Source: Datisca glomerata
Lineage: Eukaryota; Streptophyta; Magnoliopsida; Cucurbitales; Datiscaceae
DNA length: 64,000 bases
Assembly: GCA_003255025.1 (NCBI GenBank)
Contig: QANY01011423.1
Location: 622,551-686,550 of the forward strand
Direction of reading: 5' to 3'
The notes beneath the pieces are model-generated. The model searched no databases, was not told where the DNA came from, and saw only the letters and a list, made by a program, of their open reading frames with translations. The position numbers were made by a program, and so were the translations under genes. Below, piece by piece: positions 58,600-64,000 of the stretch; position 1 is the stretch's first letter; every line of letters begins with the position of its first letter.

Positions 58600-60082
58600 C
58601 ATGTCGACGGTGCGGAGGGGTTGTTTCCCCTTATTCCTCATATCTTCTTCTCAGCTGTCTTTCTCAGTCTCGCATTTTCGTTCATCTTTTTTCATAAATT
58701 GGCTAAGGTATCCTTCTTTGATCAGCTGCTCAATATAGTCTTTGAACTAGAAACAGTCTCACGTGTAATGTACATTGCTCTTATAATAGGAGCAATATTT
58801 GTCTTTGTCTTTGTAGCTAGGTTCCTTAGTGAATGGGGCTGGTCTTTTCAGTCAAGGTTCGTCTTTAATTGTCTCCAGTATTTGGTTGACTGGGATGGTC
58901 AACGGTGTGTAGACATTGTCCCTCGGATGGGTTTTGTCAAAATCTCACCTCCGGTGGGCATTCCTGTTTTGTTGGACTTTCTTCTCACCCGTTCTTTCTG
59001 TTTCATCATGATTCATTCCTTCAGGTCTTAAGATTATTTCCCACTTCCAGGATTCTTCTTCCTTCCGTTCAACCTTCTTCGTATACTCCTCTTCTCTTCC
59101 TCCAATGTAATATAGGCTCGCACCCGTTGAAAAACCTCTACCGTGGAAATGGGCTTCACTTTGGATAGGTCGTTGAAGAATGGTGACTCTGGGTCCAGAC
59201 CTCATCGAAAGGTCAATATGGTGAACTGGTTATCGCAATTCTCAACTTTGGCCATCTCATCTTTGAAGAAATGAGTGTACTCCCGCAGGGACTCCCCTTC
59301 CTTGGTGGAGATCGTCATCAGATGTTCTGAGTCTTCCATGACGGTACGGTATGTTGAGCACTGTTCTATAAAAATAGAGGACATAATAGCGAAGTCCGTG
59401 ATTGATAGCATTGCTAAGGGGTGGTACCACTTCAAAGTCATCTCATTTAAACTAGTAGGGAACATTCTACACATTAGCTTGTTATCGTGTTGGTACGACG
59501 CCATGTCTTGTTTGAATCGTCGAAGGTGGTCTACGGGATCAAACTTTCCTTCGTAGCATTTGAAACTAGGCACAATGATTTTTTTGGGTACGGGGGCTTA
59601 ATGGTGCCCTGATAAGAGACTTAAGGTCATTTTTTCCCGTACTCCTGAGATTCCTTATCTCCATCATCTTTTGGTCGAACAGCTCCTCAACTACTACTTC
59701 CTTATCTCCATCATCTTTTCCTTCACAAGGTTTAACGATTGGACTTCTTCTTCTCGTCGTATGTTTCTATCATTCTAGCGGTCTCCTTGCCTTTCGTCTC
59801 GTTGGTCGCCCTTAGAGTGGGTTTCCTGTTCATCATCATTCACCCGTTGGCTAACCTCTGCTCGTATTTTCACGAGTTCCTATTGTAGCGTGTTGATTTG
59901 CTCTTGTACATTCTACCATGCATTATGCATTGCTTCAATATTCCTTTTTTCCATCTAGTGCATCCCGTTCAAGATCGTCTGTAGCATTTTTGTGGGTAGG
60001 GTTAATTGAGTTGCCTGCTCATCTCCGTTTCTGGGCCTGTTGTCCTCATTTAGAGCCGTGTTGGATCTGATTCTAGGCATGT
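58600..60082 (-). pseudogene. Gypsy gag of element B
   Basis: MPRIRSNTALNEDNRPRNGD starts at 60080, followed by TKMLQTILNGMHQMEKRN. The gag core at 59202-59573 (FKCYEGKFDPVDHLRRFKQD; TLKWYHPLAMLS; LREYTHFFKDEMAKV) matches the plant retrotransposon gag family and element A. VKPISTVEVFQRVRAYITLE-like sequence (about 59100-59160) and HDETERTGEKKVQQNRNAH follow in shifted frames. A sequence resembling the knuckle tail lies toward 58750 (KYCSYYKSNVHYT-like, one Cys kept). Several frameshifts are present. Confidence 0.85.
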
Positions 60083-60128
60083 TTACAATTTTGTAGGGTA
60101 GGTCTCTTGAGCTTTTTTTTCTCAGACT

Positions 60129-60146
60129 CTCAATAAAAGCACCAAG
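60129..60146 (-). other. Primer-binding site of element B
   Basis: The minus strand reads TTGGTGCTTTTATTGAGA just after the LTR end. TTGGTGCTTTCATTGAGA-type junctions are common in plant gypsy elements. Confidence 0.65.
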
Positions 60147-60147
60147 A

Positions 60148-60948
60148 TGTAAAGGATTTTTCCCGTCCCATTCAAGATTAGGGGAAATCTATTGATAAGG
60201 ATAAATTTACATAAGTATTAATGAGAGACATTGTTATAATAAAAAATTATAAGGAGAAATGCACTGGGTCCTCCCTATCTGGATTGCCTTGAAAAAATGT
60301 CATGTTTTATTGAATACATTGAGATTATAAAGACTTTCCTAATGGTATAAGTTTGATTAAAATAATAAAATAATAAAATAATAAATATAGATGGGGCTCT
60401 CATCAAACCTAAGGATAACACTCGTTCGTGGGGATCCTCTCTTCCCAGTATGGGTTTTTTTTTCTCTTCCTTATTTAACATATGTTTCACTCAGCCACCC
60501 ATCAATCACTGCCACATGATGATTTCTTGTGGTTCCTAGCCAATCAGTCAGAGCCACTTGGTGGCCTACCAACATGTCTTGTCCAGGTCGTTTCAGTTTA
60601 CCCAATCAATCACGACCACTTAATTGTCGGTTTGAACCTCTTTTCCCATTCTGACGTTATGTCCCGTCCTTGAGGTGATGACCCCGTTCTTGAAGTGATG
60701 ATCCCTCGTTCTCGAGATGTCGGTTCCCATCCTTGAAGATTTCACATTCTCGAGATGTCGGTTCCCATCTTTGAAGTGATGATCTCCCGTTCTTGAAACA
60801 TCGGTTCCCGTCCTTGAAGTGATGATCCCCTATTTGTGAAATATCTCGCGACTTCAGTCCACCATCTATTTCTTCTTTTTCGATGCTTTCAGCGAGTCCT
60901 GGGTAGGTCCCTTTGTCCATGTGGCAGTGGATATTTTTTACATTTTCA
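60148..60948 (-). repeat. 5' LTR of gypsy element B (about 0.8 kb)
   Basis: The inner end CTTTACA at 60148 is followed by the primer-binding site. The outer end lies at 60942-60948; a small deletion relative to the 3' LTR makes it ambiguous. A minisatellite equivalent to that of the 3' LTR lies at 60665-60835. The two LTRs differ by many substitutions and indels, so the insertion is old. Confidence 0.85.
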
Positions 60949-61289
60949 CCCAGATCGCAGCACGATCCGGTACGAGGATCGGGATCGGGAACATAATACG
61001 GTCTTAGTCTCGGAAGATTGAGTATTATAATATATTGACCATAGTTGAATTATTATGAAGATTGAGTATTATAATATATTGACCAAAAGATAATCAAAGA
61101 TTATAACATAATATAACTTTGTCGTTTGATATTTTTGGAGATCGATGAATAATAAAGTAATGCTTCAATATCTCTATGTTTCTAGACATTATATTAAATT
61201 AAATTTTTCACAACACGTTGGCATTTTACATTTTCTTAAAAAAAGGAAAGAAAAAAGAACTATAGAAGACTTGAGAGAGAGTTAAGAGC
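60949..61289. other. Intergenic region with a 45-bp tandem duplication
   Basis: AGATTGAGTATTATAATATA plus TTGACCA occurs at about 61014 and again at about 61059. No gene is supported. Confidence 0.7.
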
Positions 61290-61529
61290 AAGATTAACAG
61301 GGGCGGAGCTAGGACTCGATTTCAGTGAAGTCACTGGTTCAGCTCCTCCTATTTATGTTTACGGTACATTTTATATCATTCTAATATATATGCATATACA
61401 TACATATGTATAAGAGAGAAAAATATCAATATATAAAACTGGATTCGACAACTTTTCATTAAAATTCAAGTTTGATTATGAACACTATTAGTGCTTCCAA
61501 CATGAATGTCCAACTTATCCTTTTTATTC

Positions 61530-61850
61530 TAATTAGAGAAACCATCGTATGTAAAAGAATCCCCCTGATTGCTTTTCATCGGTTTTTCCAAATAAATAAC
61601 AACACAAACAAAATGCTACATCTTTCTCTATACTATATTCCAACCAATTGGCATATTGTCTAAACCATTCAGGGTTAAATCGATGATTTCTTCCCCCAAT
61701 TAAATTTTGAGGGAACTTATGGTTGAAAGGTTGGCAAGGACCCTTTTGAATGTAAGCCCTTCTTACTTTATCTTGATCATTTGGATGATAATTTGTTATT
61801 CGAATCCGTAATTCAAGATCCGAGATTACTCAAGACGACTTTGTCTAGAA
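61530..61850 (-). pseudogene. TTF-type zinc-finger exon of a hAT transposase (ZMYM1-like)
   Basis: The minus strand reads NYHPNDQDKVRRAYIQKGPC, then QPFNHKFPQNLIGGRNHRFN and WFRQYANWLEYSIEKDVAFC, then LCCYLF. This is the highly conserved TTF-type zinc-finger region at the N-terminus of plant hAT transposases annotated as zinc finger MYM-type protein 1-like. The rest of the transposase (DUF4371 and C-terminal dimerisation domain) is absent, so the element is a deletion derivative. It is too broken at the edges for a full ORF. Confidence 0.85.
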
Positions 61851-62193
61851 CTAGTAGAAGGCTATAAATGTGAATCCAACGATTCTGATCCCGTTGATTT
61901 TCTTTTGAAAAAAAAAATCATTTTAGCACAAAATAAATTCTGAATAAACAATAAGTCATAAAACTGCATCAGATTCCTAACAATCACTATGATAACAAAA
62001 TCCATTTTATTATATGGTCTATCACATAACTCAATTTATAACTCATCATCCACAAGATCTATCACATATCATCCTCATCATCCATAAGATCTATCACATA
62101 ACTCAATTTATACCCAACCAGCAAAATACATATCATAAACTCAAATACTCAAGAATACACAACAATCAACAATAATCAACAACAAAATACATA

Positions 62194-62214
62194 TTATATA
62201 TATATATATATATA
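62194..62214 (+). repeat. (TA)n microsatellite
   Basis: About ten TA units inside the hAT element, nine bases before an N at 62223. Confidence 0.9.
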
Positions 62215-62688
62215 TGAAAGATNTCGAGAGAGATAAGAGAAGAAGACGAACCTAGACACAGAAGACCGTCAGTCGTGCAGGGCAGAGACAGAGACCAGAG
62301 GTCCAGAGAGGACCGCATGCGACTCGTGTAGCCTGTCGTCGGACGTCGTCGATCGTCATCGTGAGTAGAGTAGGAACCAAGACTAGGAGGCACGAAGGAA
62401 GTGAATCAGTGATGAAGACGAAGAGAAGAGAAGGTTGTCGTTGAAGAGGTTTTTAATTTGAGGGAAATTGATTGAGTGGGTGAGGAGGAATGGAAGGGAT
62501 TTTGGTTTTTAATTTAGGGTTAGAAATAAAATATTGTAAGGTTTCCTATTGAAATCTAATAGGTCACAAGTGAAAATTCAGTACAAATAAAAAAAAATTT
62601 AAAAAAAATCTATATTAAAAATGAAAAAAAAATGAGTGGGGTCACTGGACCCCACTCACTTGTGAGTGGCTCCGCCACTGAAGATTAA

Positions 62689-63956
62689 TGAGACAGTTGA
62701 GAGAAGAGAACAGAAAAGAGAGCATTGAAAGTCATAGAAGGACGTAGGTCGGGCAAACTATGAAAGAAATAAATTCTCATTAATGATCTGTTAAGTAATC
62801 TAAATGAAATGGGGAGGCAGTAAATGACCATAATTAGTTCCATGCAGCAAGCAAACATTTAATCACATCTGCCTGACCAAGTTTGTAGGTGAATGCTCTT
62901 TTCAAACATTTATAGAACACCTACCTTATGTATTTTTCTCTTCACATCTCTATCCTAATTTTGTCATTTTATGTCAACTTCCATGCATTTAGTTTTCATG
63001 AACACCCTCATATTACCAGAACATAGTCTAGTGCTATATAACCACAATGACTGATAATCCCTTTTCAATTATGTTTTAATTGGGAGAGAATAGTGAGGAT
63101 AGTTGCGAAGTGTGGTTACTCTCTCTAACCATTGTTTGTTTCATTTGGATAGAAAGGAATTGTAGAGTTTTTGAATGAAAGATTAGATATATTTCCTCCA
63201 TCTTTATTGTGAAAGTTAGGGTTAGTGGGGGACTCGGGAGAAGCTTCTGAATGTATAGCGGATTGACAGGTCTACTCAAGATAGAGAAGGTGGTTCGTTT
63301 CTATGTAACTGTTGTCTTTAATTAGTTGTTGCGTTGGACGTTCATGCTGTTTTCATACTATTTTGTATACGTGAGATATGTCCTCGTATATCTGTATTGT
63401 ATTTTGAGTTTATATATTCATTTCTTTACTTATCCTAAAAAAGGGTCATCGTCTGTTGGCATGACATAACTTGTGTTATTCTACCACATAGGCAGGAAGA
63501 GGAAGTCCATTAATTACAGCAGCAGTGCCACCCATATTGCATTAATATACCAAAACCTGAATTTCTTTGCCTTTTTGCTTCTTAAATTATGATCTGAATA
63601 TCTTCAGTACTATGTGTATCACTTGACCAATGATGCTCAGCAGCACATTAGCAAGGAACACCAAATAGTAGCTGTACAATTAATGACTTTGTCAGTTTCA
63701 TCTTTCGATTTATTTCATTTGATATCATATATACGTTGAAGTTGGCACAAAGAAACGAAATAATTTAGACTTAAAATCTCTTTTCTTTCATCTAATTGGT
63801 AAAATTAGTATTAATTTTTCATAATTACATATTCCTTCGAATAAACTGGCAATCAATTCACTTGAACAGTCAAGAATGACAAGAGCGGCAAATGAATAAA
63901 CGTTCAAGAATCTGTACTGACAAACCATTATCCTCTTACATGTACACATATTCTTC
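62689..63956. other. Intergenic region, contains a possible LINE tail
   Basis: Apart from the LINE-like segment listed separately, no gene or terminus is recognised. Confidence 0.5.
63090..63440 (+). pseudogene. Possible LINE 3' tail
   Basis: SLTIVCFIWIERNCRVFE (about 63118-63177) fits the W-x-x-R-N-x-R-x-F motif that closes the zf-RVT region of plant LINE ORF2 proteins. It is followed by a stop and a T-rich 3' sequence typical of their untranslated tails. There is no zinc motif, RT part or poly(A), so this is tentative. Confidence 0.5.
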
Positions 63957-64000
63957 CACTACAAGAAGATCTATTTCATAAACCCTACTTCTTATCCATA

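Larger units (their letters stand above)
50782..60948 (-). mobile_element. Gypsy element B (TAT-like), both LTRs present
   Basis: On the minus strand: 5' LTR, primer-binding site, gag, protease, RT, RNase H, integrase, tandem array, an ORF on the opposite strand, polypurine tract and 3' LTR. At about 10.2 kb it is the most complete element here. Coding frames are broken, though the RT catalytic box YIDD is intact. The flanks CCCGA (50777-50781) and CCCAG (60949-60953) do not make a clean target duplication. Confidence 0.9.
61298..62680 (-). mobile_element. hAT transposon, internally deleted, perfect 8-bp target duplication
   Basis: The left end is CAGGGGCGGAGCTAGG; the right end is GAGTGGCTCCGCCACTG, inverse CAGTGGCGGAGCCACTC. 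Perfect target duplications AAGATTAA flank it (61290-61297 and 62681-62688). It contains one recognisable transposase exon and a (TA)n run at about 62194-62214, next to an undetermined base at 62223. Confidence 0.93.

Noticed and set aside
57761..59168. Several plus-strand ORFs of 60-136 codons, Phe/Ser-rich
   Set aside because: They are shadows on the opposite strand of the gag and protease of element B.
62166..62393. 75-codon ORF crossing an N and a (TA)n run
   Set aside because: Low complexity, inside a hAT element, and it includes an undetermined base.

Overview
This window looks like repeat-dense nuclear DNA from a eudicot plant. It is AT-rich intergenic sequence packed with broken LTR retrotransposons, hAT and CACTA DNA transposons and LINE fragments. 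Only one host gene is convincingly intact: a small intronless SAUR (small auxin up RNA) gene at 8038-8454 on the minus strand. I recognised no rRNA, tRNA, CRISPR array or prokaryotic operon.

Layout, left to right. (1) 1-3560, minus: the 5' part of a degenerate Ty1/copia element with a short (about 128 bp) LTR; it runs off the left edge. (2) 3561-10058: intergenic DNA with a candidate MITE (5911-6371) and the SAUR gene. (3) 10059-about 13270, plus: gypsy element A with 5' LTR, gag and protease, cut off just before the reverse transcriptase. It joins an internal piece of a copia LTR (13268-13553), which joins the end of a CACTA element (13554-14541). (4) 15714-17723, minus: a DUF659/BED hAT transposase pseudogene. 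(5) Two related hAT elements: a deletion derivative (18756-19538) and a transposase-bearing copy (20834-24322). (6) About 26256-35136, plus: TAT-lineage gypsy element D, with gag, protease, RT, RNase H, integrase, a 60-bp tandem array and a spliced antisense ORF. (7) 35945-47172, minus: a large copia element C whose 3' LTR carries a nested solo LTR with a perfect 5-bp target duplication. (8) 48890-49785, plus: a LINE 3' fragment. (9) 50782 to about 60948, minus: gypsy element B, same family as A, with both LTRs, all pol domains, a tandem array and a spliced antisense coiled-coil ORF. (10) 61298-62680: a hAT element with a perfect 8-bp target duplication and a TTF-type transposase exon. (11) A possible LINE tail near 63.1-63.4 kb and a possible CACTA terminus at the right edge.

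All transposon reading frames carry stops, frameshifts or lost catalytic residues, so the window is mostly a record of nested insertion and decay. The most notable point is a shared layout in two diverged gypsy elements (B and D): integrase, then a tandem array of about 60 bp units, then a multi-exon ORF on the opposite strand, before the 3' LTR. This matches what is known of TAT-lineage elements such as maize Grande, so it is probably a family variant rather than a new system. It is still the best-supported structure here whose function is unknown.

All domain calls come from reading the translations by eye; no database search was run.
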